Positions 28,127 through 37,536 of a DNA stretch of 64,000 nt are shown here, piece after piece. The DNA is taken from the NCBI GenBank assembly GCA_016721845.1, contig JADKHK010000013.1:744001-808000 (forward strand), given 5' to 3'. The translations under genes and the position numbers were made by a program. This stretch comes from Lysobacterales bacterium. GTDB taxonomy: Bacteria; Pseudomonadota; Gammaproteobacteria; Xanthomonadales; Ahniellaceae. The first letter of the stretch is position 1. Every line of letters starts with the position of its first letter. The notes under the pieces were generated by a model, which saw only the letters and a program-made list of their open reading frames with translations, was not told where the DNA came from and did no database searches.

Positions 28127-28621
28127 ATGAGCTTCGAACTCGGTCTCAAGATCTTGCTGGCGCTGTATGTCGTGGTCGCGCTCGCGATGATCGGCTTGAT
28201 CCTGCTGCAGCGCGGTTCCGGTGCGCAAGCCGGCTCCGGCTTCGGCGGTGGCGCCTCGGCCACGGTGTTCGGTTCGCGCGGTTCGGCGAACTTTCTCAGC
28301 AGTTCAACGAAATGGCTGGCAGTGCTGTTCTTCGCGCTCAGCATCGGCATGGGCGTCTACATCAGCCACAACGCCAAGAAGACTGCCGGTGCAGCGGCCG
28401 ATCTCGGCGTGATGGGCGCCGCCCAAACGCCCGCAGAGGTCGTCAAGCCGGCCGCCGCGCCGGCTCCCGCGAACGGTGATGTTCCAGTGGCGCCGACGCC
28501 GACCAGCGACGTTCCTGCGGCGACGGATGCCAAGGTTGCTGCGCCCGTCGACACGACGCAGGTCGAGGCCACGGACGACGCGAAAACAAACGAATCAACC
28601 CAGCCTGAGTCTTCTAACTGA
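28127..28621 (+). CDS. secG: Preprotein translocase subunit SecG
   Basis: SecG is the small helper of the SecYEG protein channel. Two membrane segments (about 5-25 and 57-75) flank the Gly-rich loop RGSGAQAGSGFGGGA, which is diagnostic. The protein is 164 residues compared with about 110 in E. coli; the extra part is a C-terminal tail of Ala, Pro, Val, Asp and Thr, probably disordered. It ends about 30 bases before the tRNA-Leu gene, whose promoter overlaps its last codons. Confidence 0.95.
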   Translation: MSFELGLKILLALYVVVALAMIGLILLQRGSGAQAGSGFGGGASATVFGSRGSANFLSSSTKWLAVLFFALSIGMGVYISHNAKKTAGAAADLGVMGAAQTPAEVVKPAAAPAPANGDVPVAPTPTSDVPAATDAKVAAPVDTTQVEATDDAKTNESTQPESSN

Positions 28622-28641
28622 AGGCGACTAGCGGGTAGAAT
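28612..28641 (+). promoter_or_regulatory. Probable tRNA-Leu promoter
   Basis: A good -10 box TAGAAT (28636-28641) ends nine bases before the tRNA 5' end. The best -35 candidate is TTCTAA (28612-28617) with an 18-base spacer, overlapping the end of secG. Confidence 0.4.
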
Positions 28642-28650
28642 GAGCAACTT

Positions 28651-28735
28651 GCCCAGGTGGCGGAATTGGTAGACGCACTACCTTGAGGTGGTAGCGATTT
28701 AGGTCGTGGGGGTTCGAGTCCCCCCTTGGGCACCA
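28651..28735 (+). tRNA. tRNA-Leu (anticodon GAG)
   Basis: The 85-base gene folds as a type II tRNA. The acceptor GCCCAGG pairs with CTTGGGC (one G-U pair). The anticodon stem CTACC/GGTAG encloses the loop TTGAGGT with anticodon GAG, reading CUC and CUU leucine codons. There is a long variable arm, and a T arm GGGGG/CCCCC with TTCGAGT. CCA is encoded. Confidence 0.97.
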
Positions 28736-28742
28736 AACACCT

Positions 28743-28773
28743 AAAAAGAAGCCGCATCGCGGCTTTCTTTTTT
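28743..28773 (+). terminator. Rho-independent terminator after tRNA-Leu
   Basis: A stem AAGCCGC/GCGGCTT with a 3-base loop is flanked by an A-run and followed by TTCTTTTTT. It separates the tRNA from nuoA, which starts 36 bases later, so nuo transcription must either read through it or start within the short gap. Confidence 0.85.
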
Positions 28774-28808
28774 GCAGTAAGACGCACGAAGAAGAAGCGG
28801 GACAACGC

Positions 28809-29168
28809 ATGGAACTGTCCGAATACCTGCCGGTACTGCTGTTTCTCGGCCTGGCGACGATCATCGCGGTCGCCCTGCTCGCCATCGGTACGCTGATCGG
28901 ACCGAGCAAGCCTGGCGAGGACAAGCTCGCACCCTACGAGTGCGGCTTCCTGCCCTTCGAAGATGCGCGCATGAAGTTCGATGTGCGCTATTACCTGATG
29001 GCGATCCTGTTCATCGTCTTCGACCTCGAAATCGCCTTCATCTTCCCCTGGGCCGTCGTGTTCCGCGATATCGGCCTGATCGGGCTCATCGAAATGGGCA
29101 TGTTCCTGCTGCTTCTGGTGCTGGGTTTCGCCTACGTCTGGAAGAAGGGCGCGCTGGAATGGGAGTGA
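28809..29168 (+). CDS. nuoA: NADH-quinone oxidoreductase subunit A
   Basis: NuoA is a small membrane subunit of proton-pumping complex I. The 119-residue protein has three membrane segments and the conserved loop KLAPYECGFLPFEDARMKFDVRYYL (about 38-62; read in two halves), which contacts the quinone-binding region. The ribosome-binding site is weak (GAAGAAG). It is the first of fourteen nuo genes in the order A-N, all on one strand with short or overlapping junctions. Confidence 0.97.
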   Translation: MELSEYLPVLLFLGLATIIAVALLAIGTLIGPSKPGEDKLAPYECGFLPFEDARMKFDVRYYLMAILFIVFDLEIAFIFPWAVVFRDIGLIGLIEMGMFLLLLVLGFAYVWKKGALEWE

Positions 29169-29172
29169 TCAC

Positions 29173-29736
29173 ATGGGCGTAAAGACTTCGTTCTTCCACA
29201 ATCCCGAGCCGATCGGCGAAGTCGACGACATCCTTCGTCCCGACGCTTCGAATCCGCTGATCGAGCGCGGTTATGCAGTCGCATCGATGGATGCTCTGGT
29301 CAATTGGGCGCGTACCGGCTCGATGTGGCCGATGACCTTCGGCCTCGCCTGCTGCGCCGTCGAAATGATGCAGGCCGGTGCGCCACGACTCGACACCGAT
29401 CGTTATGGCGTCGTGTTCCGCCCGTCGCCGCGCCAATCGGACGTGATGATCGTGGCCGGCACCCTGGTGAACAAGATGGCGCCGGCGCTGCGCCGCGTCT
29501 ACGACCAGATGCCCGAACCGAAATGGGTGATCTCGATGGGTTCGTGCGCGAACGGCGGCGGCTACTACCACTATTCCTATTCGGTCGTGCGCGGATGTGA
29601 CCGCGTGGTCCCGGTCGATGTCTACGTGCCCGGCTGCCCGCCGACGGCAGAGGCGCTGATCTGGGGCATCCTGCAGTTGCAGAAGAAGATCCGCAGGACG
29701 AATACCGTCGGCAAGAACGCGATCATCGCGCGCTGA
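29173..29736 (+). CDS. nuoB: NADH-quinone oxidoreductase subunit B
   Basis: NuoB carries the terminal cluster N2, which passes electrons to quinone. The 187-residue protein has the four ligands as Cys60, Cys61 (LACCAVEMM), Cys125 (SMGSCANGGG) and Cys155 (VPGCPP). It lies at the junction of the peripheral arm and the membrane arm of complex I. It starts four bases after nuoA. Confidence 0.98.
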   Translation: MGVKTSFFHNPEPIGEVDDILRPDASNPLIERGYAVASMDALVNWARTGSMWPMTFGLACCAVEMMQAGAPRLDTDRYGVVFRPSPRQSDVMIVAGTLVNKMAPALRRVYDQMPEPKWVISMGSCANGGGYYHYSYSVVRGCDRVVPVDVYVPGCPPTAEALIWGILQLQKKIRRTNTVGKNAIIAR

Positions 29737-29745
29737 GGAAGAACC

Positions 29746-30474
29746 ATGAGCGACAGCGAGATCCGATTCTCCGACCGGTTGCGCGAACGCTTCGCCGACC
29801 AGATCCTGCGCGTGATCGATTCGGTCGATGTGCCGACCGTCGAGATCAAGTCCGAGTGCTGGGTGGATGTCGCGCGCGCATTGCGCGACGAGGCCGAGTT
29901 CCGCTTCGAGCAGGCGGTCGACTTGTGCGGCGTCGACTACCTGGGTCATGGCGAGGCCGAGTGGGATACCAGCGATGTCAGCGGTGAGGGCTTCTCGCGC
30001 GGTGTCGAAGGCTTCGGGCCGGGCCGCTTCAACTGGTCCGAGCGACCGGAGGCGGCCCACAAGGAACAGCGCTATGCAGTGGTCGTCAACCTGCTTTCGC
30101 TGGCACACAACCGGCGCGTGCGCATCCGCTGCTTCGCGCCAGACGAAGGCCTGCCGGTGGTGGCGTCCCTCGTCGGTCTGTGGCGAGGCCTGAACTGGTT
30201 CGAACGCGAAGCCTTCGACCTGTTCGGCATCTTGTTCGAAGGTCATCCGGACCTGCGCCGCATCCTCACCGACTATGGTTTCGTGGGTCATCCATTCCGC
30301 AAGGACTTCCCGCTGATCGGCAATGTTGAGGTGCGTTACGACGCCGAGAAGCAGCGCGTGATCTATGAACCAGTGTCGATCGAACCGCGTGTCGGCGTGC
30401 CGCGCGTGGTGCGCGACGATGCTCGTTACGACCAGGCGCGCTCCGAATCCGCAGCGCGCACGGCAGGGAAGTGA
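29746..30474 (+). CDS. nuoC: NADH-quinone oxidoreductase subunit C
   Basis: NuoC is the 30-kDa-type subunit of the peripheral arm. The 242-residue protein has the family signature NWFEREAFDLFGILFEGHPDLRRILTDY (about 146-173, read in parts), followed by GHPFRKDFPL. It is a separate protein here, unlike the fused NuoCD of E. coli. Its stop overlaps a possible GTG start of nuoD. Confidence 0.97.
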   Translation: MSDSEIRFSDRLRERFADQILRVIDSVDVPTVEIKSECWVDVARALRDEAEFRFEQAVDLCGVDYLGHGEAEWDTSDVSGEGFSRGVEGFGPGRFNWSERPEAAHKEQRYAVVVNLLSLAHNRRVRIRCFAPDEGLPVVASLVGLWRGLNWFEREAFDLFGILFEGHPDLRRILTDYGFVGHPFRKDFPLIGNVEVRYDAEKQRVIYEPVSIEPRVGVPRVVRDDARYDQARSESAARTAGK

Positions 30475-30476
30475 GC

Positions 30477-31730
30477 ATGCAAGAGATCCGCAACTACACG
30501 ATCAACTTCGGCCCGCAGCATCCGGCTGCGCATGGCGTGCTGCGCCTGGTGCTGGAGCTCGACGGCGAAACCGTGATGCGCGCCGACCCGCATGTCGGCC
30601 TGCTGCATCGGGGCACCGAGAAACTGGCCGAATCCAAGCCGTACAACCAGTCGATCGGTTACATGGATCGCCTCGACTACGTGTCGATGATGTGCAACGA
30701 ACACGCCTACGTGCGTGCGATCGAACAGTTGCTCGGCATTGCCGCGCCGGAACGAGCGCAGGTCATCCGCACGCTGTTCGATGAAATCACGCGCATCCTG
30801 AATCACCTGATGTGGCTCGGCTCGAACGCGCTCGATCTGGGTGCGATGACGCTGTTCCTGTATGCGTTCCGCGAGCGCGAGGAACTGATGGACTGCTACG
30901 AAGCGGTCTCCGGCGCGCGCATGCATGCGGCCTATTACCGCCCGGGCGGCGTCTACCGCGACCTGCCGGACCAGATGCCGAAGTACCGCGAATCGCCGTG
31001 GAACAAGGGCAAGGATCTGAAGCGCGTGAATGCCTGGCGCGAGGGTTCGATGCTGGACTTCCTCGATGCCTTCACCGACGACTTTCCGAAGCGCGTCGAC
31101 GAATACGAAACGCTGCTGACCGACAATCGCATCTGGAAGCAGCGCACGGTCGGCATCGGCGTGGTGTCGCCGGAGCAGGCACTGGCCTGGGGCATGAGCG
31201 GCCCGATGCTGCGCGGTTCCGGGATCGAGTGGGACCTGCGTCGCAAGCAGCCCTATGCCGCATACGACAAGTTCCAGTTCCAGATTCCGATCGGCAAGAA
31301 CGGCGACTGTTACGACCGCTACCTCGTGCGCGTCGAAGAGATGCGCCAGTCGAACCGCATCATCAAGCAGTGCGTGGCCTGGCTGCGCGCCCATCCCGGT
31401 CCGGTGATGGTGCAGAACTACAAGGTTGCACCGCCGAAGCGCGAAGAGATGAAGGACGACATGGAAGCCCTCATCCATCACTTCAAGCTGTTTACCGAAG
31501 GTTATGCGGTGCCGGCGGGCGAGGTGTATGCGGCGGTCGAGGCGCCGAAAGGCGAGTTCGCGGCGTACATCATCGCCGATGGCGCCAACAAACCGTTCCG
31601 ATTGAAGTTGCGCGCGCCGGGTTTTGCGCACCTTTCGGCGATGGACGAGATCGCGACCGGGCACATGCTGCCGGACGTGGTTGCATTGATCGGCACATTC
31701 GACGTCGTGTTCGGCGAGATCGATCGCTGA
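30477..31730 (+). CDS. nuoD: NADH-quinone oxidoreductase subunit D
   Basis: NuoD is the 49-kDa-type subunit that forms most of the quinone pocket with NuoB. From the ATG at 30477 it has 417 residues and begins NYTINFGPQHPAAHGVLR after a 5-residue lead, with conserved HVGLLHRGTEKL and GAMTLFLYAFREREELMD. A GTG six bases upstream overlapping the nuoC stop would add two residues; the ATG has the better spacing to AGGGAAG. The C-terminus ends DVVFGEIDR, the standard ending. Confidence 0.98.
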   Translation: MQEIRNYTINFGPQHPAAHGVLRLVLELDGETVMRADPHVGLLHRGTEKLAESKPYNQSIGYMDRLDYVSMMCNEHAYVRAIEQLLGIAAPERAQVIRTLFDEITRILNHLMWLGSNALDLGAMTLFLYAFREREELMDCYEAVSGARMHAAYYRPGGVYRDLPDQMPKYRESPWNKGKDLKRVNAWREGSMLDFLDAFTDDFPKRVDEYETLLTDNRIWKQRTVGIGVVSPEQALAWGMSGPMLRGSGIEWDLRRKQPYAAYDKFQFQIPIGKNGDCYDRYLVRVEEMRQSNRIIKQCVAWLRAHPGPVMVQNYKVAPPKREEMKDDMEALIHHFKLFTEGYAVPAGEVYAAVEAPKGEFAAYIIADGANKPFRLKLRAPGFAHLSAMDEIATGHMLPDVVALIGTFDVVFGEIDR

Positions 31731-31748
31731 GCGCGGGCAGGACAGACC

Positions 31749-32276
31749 ATGAGAGCCACCGGTAATTTCGAACAGGTCAAGGACATCGATCCGAAGGCCG
31801 TGCTGAGCAGCGCGACGATCGAGCATATCGATCACTGGGTCGCCAAATTCCCGCCCGAACGCAAGCGCTCGGCGCTGTTGCAGGCCTTGTGGGCCGCGCA
31901 GGAACAGAACCATGGCCATCTGAACGATCCGCTCATTGCCGCGGTCGCCAAGTACCTCGATCTGCCGCCGGTTTGGGCTTATGAAGTCGCGAACTTCTAT
32001 TCGATGTATGAGACCCGACCGGTCGCCCGCAACAATGTCGCGATCTGCACCAATATTTCCTGCTGGCTCAATGGCGCCGAGGACATCGTTGCCCATTGCG
32101 AAAAGAAATTCGGCATCAAGCTCGGCGAATCCACCCCGGATGGCCGCCTGTACCTGAAGCGCGAAGAGGAATGCCTCGCGGCCTGCGCCTGCGCGCCGAT
32201 GATGGTCGTCAACGGCCACTACCACGAGAAACTCACCACCGCCTCGGTGGATGAGATCCTCGACGGACTGAAGTGA
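31749..32276 (+). CDS. nuoE: NADH-quinone oxidoreductase subunit E
   Basis: NuoE is a 24-kDa-type thioredoxin-fold subunit binding the [2Fe-2S] cluster N1a. The 175-residue protein has the four ligands in CTNISCWLNG and CLAACACAP. It sits with NuoF and NuoG in the NADH dehydrogenase module. A GTG overlapping its stop could start nuoF, but an ATG three codons on is better. Confidence 0.97.
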   Translation: MRATGNFEQVKDIDPKAVLSSATIEHIDHWVAKFPPERKRSALLQALWAAQEQNHGHLNDPLIAAVAKYLDLPPVWAYEVANFYSMYETRPVARNNVAICTNISCWLNGAEDIVAHCEKKFGIKLGESTPDGRLYLKREEECLAACACAPMMVVNGHYHEKLTTASVDEILDGLK

Positions 32277-32281
32277 ATCCC

Positions 32282-33628
32282 ATGGCACACGGACCTTCCT
32301 ACCTCGATCGCCACGGCGCCGTCGGACCTGCGCCGCAGGAACACAATGTCGTGTTCACGACCCTGCATTTCGATCAGCCGTGGACCTATGACAGCTATCT
32401 GAAGGCCGGCGGTTATCAGGCCCTGCGCAAGATCCTGACCGAGAAGATGGACCAGGCGGCGTTGATCGAGATGGTGAAGCAGTCGGGTTTGCGCGGTCGC
32501 GGTGGCGCTGGCTTTCCGACTGGCCTGAAGTGGAGCTTCATGCCGCGCAATGCACCCGGGCAAAAGTACATCCTGTGCAATTCCGACGAGTCGGAACCCG
32601 GCACCTGCAAGGACCGCGACATCCTGCGCTACAACCCGCACGCCGTGATCGAAGGCATGGCGATTGCCTGCTATGCGACGGGATCATCGGTTGCCTACAA
32701 CTACATGCGCGGCGAGTTCCATCACGAGCCGTTCGAACGCATCGAGCTGGCCTTGAAGGACGCCTACGCGCACGGTTGGCTGGGCAAGAACATTCTCGGC
32801 AGCGGCATCGACATCGACATCCACAATGCGCTTGGTGCCGGCGCCTACATCTGCGGCGAAGAAACCGCGCTGATGGAATCGCTGGAAGGAAAGAAGGGCC
32901 AGCCGCGCTTCAAGCCGCCGTTCCCGGCGAACTTCGGCCTGTTCGGCAAGCCGACCACGATCAACAATACCGAGACCTACGCGTCGGTACCCGCGATCAT
33001 CCGTAATGGAGCGGAATGGTTCTTGAATCTCGGCAAGCCGAACAATGGCGGACCAAAGGTCTTCTCGGTCTCCGGTCATGTCGCCAAGCCTGGCAACTTC
33101 GAAATTCGATTGGGCACATCGTTCAAGGATCTGCTGGAGATGGCCGGCGGTGTGCGCGGTGGCCGCAAGCTCAAGGCCGTCATCCCGGGCGGCTCCTCGA
33201 TGCCGGTGTTGCCGGCCGAGACGATGATGGGCCTGACCATGGACTACGACAGCATCCAGAAGGCCGGCTCCGGCCTCGGGTCGGGTGCCGTCATCGTGAT
33301 GGACGACAGCACCTGCATGGTGCGTGCCTGCCAGCGCATCGCGCGCTTCTACTACGCCGAGTCCTGCGGCCAGTGCACGCCCTGCCGCGAAGGCACCGGC
33401 TGGATGTATCGCATGCTCACGCGCATCGTCGACGGCAAGGCCACCCTTGACGACCTGCAGATGCTGAAGCAGGCCGCAGGCCAGATCGAGGGCCACACCA
33501 TTTGTGCCTTCGGCGAGGCCGCGGCGTGGCCGGTGCAAGGATTCCTGCGCCATTACTGGCACGAATTCGAATACTTCATCACGCACGGTCGCTCGATCGT
33601 CGACGTGCAGCAGGGAGCCGCGGCATGA
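32282..33628 (+). CDS. nuoF: NADH-quinone oxidoreductase subunit F
   Basis: NuoF holds FMN and the NADH site and is where electrons enter complex I. The 448-residue protein has GRGGAGFPTG (72-81) for NADH/FMN binding, GAGAYICGEETALMESLEG, and the [4Fe-4S] motif SCGQCTPC (Cys362, 365, 368) with a fourth Cys in HTICAFGEAA. Its stop overlaps the nuoG start (ATGA), showing coupling. Confidence 0.98.
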   Translation: MAHGPSYLDRHGAVGPAPQEHNVVFTTLHFDQPWTYDSYLKAGGYQALRKILTEKMDQAALIEMVKQSGLRGRGGAGFPTGLKWSFMPRNAPGQKYILCNSDESEPGTCKDRDILRYNPHAVIEGMAIACYATGSSVAYNYMRGEFHHEPFERIELALKDAYAHGWLGKNILGSGIDIDIHNALGAGAYICGEETALMESLEGKKGQPRFKPPFPANFGLFGKPTTINNTETYASVPAIIRNGAEWFLNLGKPNNGGPKVFSVSGHVAKPGNFEIRLGTSFKDLLEMAGGVRGGRKLKAVIPGGSSMPVLPAETMMGLTMDYDSIQKAGSGLGSGAVIVMDDSTCMVRACQRIARFYYAESCGQCTPCREGTGWMYRMLTRIVDGKATLDDLQMLKQAAGQIEGHTICAFGEAAAWPVQGFLRHYWHEFEYFITHGRSIVDVQQGAAA

Positions 33629-35982
33629 GCGCGCAGCCGAGCAATACCACCGCGCCCGATCTCGTGAACATCGAGGTCGACGGCATCGCGATGCAGGTGC
33701 CGAAAGGCGCGATGATCATTCATGCCACGGACAAGGCGCGTGTCGCCGTGCCGCGCTTCTGCTACCACGAGAAGCTGCCGATCGCGGCGAATTGCCGCAT
33801 GTGCCTGGTCGACGTAGAAAAGGCGCCGAAGCCGGTGCCGGCCTGTGCGACGCCGGTCATGGAAGGCATGAAGATCCGCACCCGCTCCGAGCGTGCACTG
33901 AATTCGCAGCGGAATGTGATGGAGTTCCTGCTGATCAATCATCCGCTCGACTGCCCGGTCTGCGACCAGGGCGGCGAATGCGAACTCCAGGACGTGGCCA
34001 TGGGCTACGGTCGTTCGGTCTCGCGTTTCGTCGAGCGCAAGCGCGTCGTCGCCGACGAGGACATCGGGCCGCTGATCGCGACCGACATGACTCGCTGCAT
34101 CCATTGCACGCGCTGCGTCCGCTTCATGAGCGAGATCGCCGGCACCTCGGAACTCGGCGGCATCGGTCGCGGCGAGAACACCGAGATCGGCACCTACATC
34201 GGCAAGTCGATCGAATCGGAACTGGGCGGCAACATCATCGATGTCTGTCCGGTCGGCGCACTGACCAACAAGCCGTTCCGCTTCAAGGCGCGCGCCTGGG
34301 AACTGATCGCGCGCGAGTCGATCGGTTACCACGACGCGCTCGGTTCGAACCTGTTCCTGCACACGCGTCGCGGCGAAGTCTTGCGCACGGTCCCCAAGGA
34401 CAACGAGGCGATCAACGAGAACTGGCTGTCGGATCGCGACCGCTACAGCCATCAGGGCCTGTATGCGGAAGATCGCGCGACCCAGCCGATGGTCCGTGGC
34501 GGCGACGGCGAATTGAAGTCGGTCTCGTGGGAAGACGCCATCCGCTTCGTCGCCGATGGCTTGACGCGGATCCAGACGACACACGGCGGCGATCAGATCG
34601 CGGCGCTGGTTGCGCCAATGGCGTCGAGCGAAGAGGGTTTCCTGCTCGCCGAACTGCTGCGCGGTCTCGGCAGCGCGAACATCGATCATCGCCTGCGCGT
34701 CGTCGACGCCGCAGACCGCAGTGCCGGTGCAACCTTCGAAATGCCCTTGGCCGATGTCGAGAAAGCCGCCGCGATTCTGCTGGTCGGCTCGAATCCACGT
34801 CTCGACCAGCCGCTGCTCGGGCATCGCATTCGCAAGGCGTGGAAGCGCGGTGCGATGATCGATGCCGTGAATCCGATCGACTTCGATTTCCACTTCGAAA
34901 CGGCATCGGCACGGATCGTCGAACCTTGGCAGATGCTCGACGAAGTCGCGGCCATCGCCAAGGCCGCACTCGAATTGTCGGGCGGTAGCGTCGATATGGT
35001 CGTGGCCAAGTTGGTTGCCGAGTCCAAGGTTGACGATGTTCATCGCGCCATCGCAAAGCGTTTGCTTGGTGCATCGAGTTCGGTGCTGGTCTTCGGCGAT
35101 TTCGCCGTACAGCATCCGGCGGCGTCGCGCCTGCGCGCACTCGCACGTGCCGTTGCACAGTTGACAAACACCGCGTTCAACGAAGTCGCTTCGGGTGCGA
35201 ACGGCGTCGGCTTGGCGCGCGTCGGCGTCGTGCCGGGCGAGGGTGGTGCCAGCGCTGCGCAGATCCTCGCGCAGCCCCGCAAGGCACTGCTGACCTGGCA
35301 CGCCGGTTCACAGGACACCTTGCGCTCGAAGGCCTACGACGACGCCCGGAGCAATGCCGAGTTCCACGTCTATGTCGGCGCCTACGCCTGTAACGGCGTG
35401 AAGCGCACCGCGCATGCGGTGTTGCCGATCGGCCTTGCGCCGGAAATCGACGGCAGCTACGTCAACGTCGATGGTTCGGTTCAGATCGTGGCCGCGGGCG
35501 CAAAATTGCCCGGCGAAGCGCGTGCTGGTTGGCGCGTATTGCGGGCGCTTGGTGCAGCGCTCGGGGTGTCGAACTTCGATTTCACCGACATCGCCGATGT
35601 GCGTGCGCGCATGGGCGGCAAGCTGGGTGCGGCCGTGCCCATGTCGGCCGCGATGTCGGATACGACGAAGTCGGGTGTTGGCCTGACGCGTATCGCGACC
35701 GTGCCGATCTATCGCGCCGACGCGGTACTGCGTCGATCGTCCGCGTTGTTGGCGACGCCTTTGGCACAGCCGGCTGGTGTTGCTCTCAATCCTGCCGACT
35801 TCCTGGCGGCAGGCCTGACTCAGGGTGGACGAGCCAAGGTTTCGGATGGAACGAACACTGTTGAATTGCCGGCCTTTGCCGATGCCGGCGTGCCGACGGG
35901 CGCGGCCTGGGTCGAACTCGGCCATTCCGAAACTGCTGCGCTGGCACCCAATGGTGCCGGCTTGACCGTGACGAGGGTCTGA
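33625..35982 (+). CDS. nuoG: NADH-quinone oxidoreductase subunit G
   Basis: NuoG is the 75-kDa-type iron-sulfur subunit that carries electrons from NuoF towards NuoB. The 785-residue protein has an N-terminal [2Fe-2S] domain (RFCYHEKLPIAANCRMCLV region), the His-ligated cluster motif HPLDCPVCDQGGECELQD (about 104-121), and a [4Fe-4S] pair CIHCTRC with CPVGAL. These are followed by a molybdopterin-oxidoreductase-like domain that has lost its cofactor, as in all complex I. The end (about 600-785) is Ala-rich and divergent. Its ATG overlaps the nuoF stop. Confidence 0.97.
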   Translation: MSAQPSNTTAPDLVNIEVDGIAMQVPKGAMIIHATDKARVAVPRFCYHEKLPIAANCRMCLVDVEKAPKPVPACATPVMEGMKIRTRSERALNSQRNVMEFLLINHPLDCPVCDQGGECELQDVAMGYGRSVSRFVERKRVVADEDIGPLIATDMTRCIHCTRCVRFMSEIAGTSELGGIGRGENTEIGTYIGKSIESELGGNIIDVCPVGALTNKPFRFKARAWELIARESIGYHDALGSNLFLHTRRGEVLRTVPKDNEAINENWLSDRDRYSHQGLYAEDRATQPMVRGGDGELKSVSWEDAIRFVADGLTRIQTTHGGDQIAALVAPMASSEEGFLLAELLRGLGSANIDHRLRVVDAADRSAGATFEMPLADVEKAAAILLVGSNPRLDQPLLGHRIRKAWKRGAMIDAVNPIDFDFHFETASARIVEPWQMLDEVAAIAKAALELSGGSVDMVVAKLVAESKVDDVHRAIAKRLLGASSSVLVFGDFAVQHPAASRLRALARAVAQLTNTAFNEVASGANGVGLARVGVVPGEGGASAAQILAQPRKALLTWHAGSQDTLRSKAYDDARSNAEFHVYVGAYACNGVKRTAHAVLPIGLAPEIDGSYVNVDGSVQIVAAGAKLPGEARAGWRVLRALGAALGVSNFDFTDIADVRARMGGKLGAAVPMSAAMSDTTKSGVGLTRIATVPIYRADAVLRRSSALLATPLAQPAGVALNPADFLAAGLTQGGRAKVSDGTNTVELPAFADAGVPTGAAWVELGHSETAALAPNGAGLTVTRV

Positions 35983-35983
35983 C

Positions 35984-37030
35984 ATGGACCAGTTGCTGTC
36001 GTTGTTCAATACCTACACGGCGGAATTTCCGACCGTGTGGATGGCGATCAAGATCCTGCTGCTGCCGATCGTGCCGCTGATTCTTGCGGTCGCTTTCTAC
36101 ACCGTGACGGAACGCTGGGTGATCGGCTGGATGCAGGTGCGTCGTGGCCCGGTCTACATCGGCAAGGGTTTCCTGCAGCCGTTTGCGGACGTGTTCAAGC
36201 TGCTGTTCAAGGAAATCATCGTCCCGTCGAAGTCGAACCTGTTCCTGTTCCGACTGGCGCCGATGCTGGCCTTGATTCCCGCCTTTGCGGCCTGGGCAGT
36301 GGTACCGGCGGGCGAGGGCATCGTGCATGCGGACGTCAATGCCGGGCTGTTGTATCTGCTGGCCATGACCTCGATGGGTGTCTACGGCATCATCCTTGCC
36401 GGCTGGGCGTCGAACTCGAAATACGCGTTCCTCGGTGCCATGCGCGCCGCCGCCCAGGTGATTTCCTACGAGATTTCGATGGGCTTTGCCCTCGTCGGCG
36501 TGTTGATCGCGGCGGGCAGTCTCAACCTGACCGAGATCGGGCATGCGCAGGGCGGCAATGGCGGCGTCTTCGAATGGTTCATGTGGCCGCTGTTCCCGCT
36601 GTTCCTGATCTATTTCATTTCCGGGCTCGCCGAGACCAACCGCGCACCCTTCGATGTCGCCGAGGGCGAATCGGAAATCGTGGCGGGGTTCCACGTCGAA
36701 TATGCCGGATCGGCCTTCGCGCTGTTCTTCCTGGCCGAATACGCGAACATGATCCTGGTGTCGTTCCTGGTCCCGCTGTTCTTCTGCGGTGGCTGGTTGT
36801 CGCCGTTCCCGGAATCCTGGGGCCTGATCGGCAAGGGTGGTCCGCATTGGCTGGCCGTCAAGGTCGCCTTCTTCGCTTTCATGTTCCTGTGGTTCCGCGC
36901 CACGTTCCCGCGTTACCGCTATGACCAGATCATGCGGCTGGGCTGGAAGGTGTTCATCCCGATCACGATCGCCTGGGTCATGGTCACCGGTGTGCTTGTG
37001 TACACCGGCGTTCTGGTTCCGAATTCCTGA
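35984..37030 (+). CDS. nuoH: NADH-quinone oxidoreductase subunit H
   Basis: NuoH is the membrane subunit at the quinone entry point. The 348-residue protein has about eight membrane segments, with conserved cytoplasmic loops ERWVIGWMQVRRGP (about 45-58) and AETNRAPFDVAEGESEIVAGFHVEY (read in two parts, about 216-240). It starts one base after the nuoG stop. Confidence 0.98.
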   Translation: MDQLLSLFNTYTAEFPTVWMAIKILLLPIVPLILAVAFYTVTERWVIGWMQVRRGPVYIGKGFLQPFADVFKLLFKEIIVPSKSNLFLFRLAPMLALIPAFAAWAVVPAGEGIVHADVNAGLLYLLAMTSMGVYGIILAGWASNSKYAFLGAMRAAAQVISYEISMGFALVGVLIAAGSLNLTEIGHAQGGNGGVFEWFMWPLFPLFLIYFISGLAETNRAPFDVAEGESEIVAGFHVEYAGSAFALFFLAEYANMILVSFLVPLFFCGGWLSPFPESWGLIGKGGPHWLAVKVAFFAFMFLWFRATFPRYRYDQIMRLGWKVFIPITIAWVMVTGVLVYTGVLVPNS

Positions 37031-37038
37031 GGCGCGCC

Positions 37039-37527
37039 ATGAACGCCGTCATCCGCTATTTCAAGAGTCTGCTGCTGCTCGAACTGCTCAAGGGCATGGC
37101 GCTCACCGGCAAGTACCTGGTCGCGCCGAAATACACCGTGCGCTATCCCGAGGAAGCCATTCCGAAGTCGAATCGCTTCCGCGGCCTGCATGCGCTGCGC
37201 CGTTATCCGAATGGCGAGGAACGCTGCATCGCCTGCAAGCTGTGCGAGGCCGTGTGTCCGGCGCTCGCGATCACGATCGATTCCGAGCAGCGTGCCGACG
37301 GTTCGCGTCGCACCACGCGCTACGACATTGACTTGTTCAAGTGCATCTTCTGCGGTTTCTGCGAAGAGAGCTGCCCGGTCGATTCGATCGTCGAGACTCA
37401 TGTCCACGAATACCACTTCGAGCAACGCGGCGAGAACATCGTGAGCAAGCAGCAATTGCTGGCCATCGGTGACCGCTACGAGGCCGAAATCGCGGCAGCG
37501 CGTCGTCAAGACGCGGCTTACCGCTGA
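37039..37527 (+). CDS. nuoI: NADH-quinone oxidoreductase subunit I
   Basis: NuoI is a ferredoxin-like subunit with clusters N6a and N6b. The 162-residue protein has two [4Fe-4S] motifs, CIACKLCEAVCP (about 65-76) and CIFCGFCEESCP (about 104-115), after an amphipathic N-terminal helix that lies on the membrane. Confidence 0.98.
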   Translation: MNAVIRYFKSLLLLELLKGMALTGKYLVAPKYTVRYPEEAIPKSNRFRGLHALRRYPNGEERCIACKLCEAVCPALAITIDSEQRADGSRRTTRYDIDLFKCIFCGFCEESCPVDSIVETHVHEYHFEQRGENIVSKQQLLAIGDRYEAEIAAARRQDAAYR

Positions 37528-37536
37528 GGAGCACGC

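Noticed and set aside
30471..30476. GTG at 30471 as the nuoD start
   Set aside because: It overlaps the nuoC stop, and the ATG at 30477 has better spacing from AGGGAAG and gives the usual 417-residue length.
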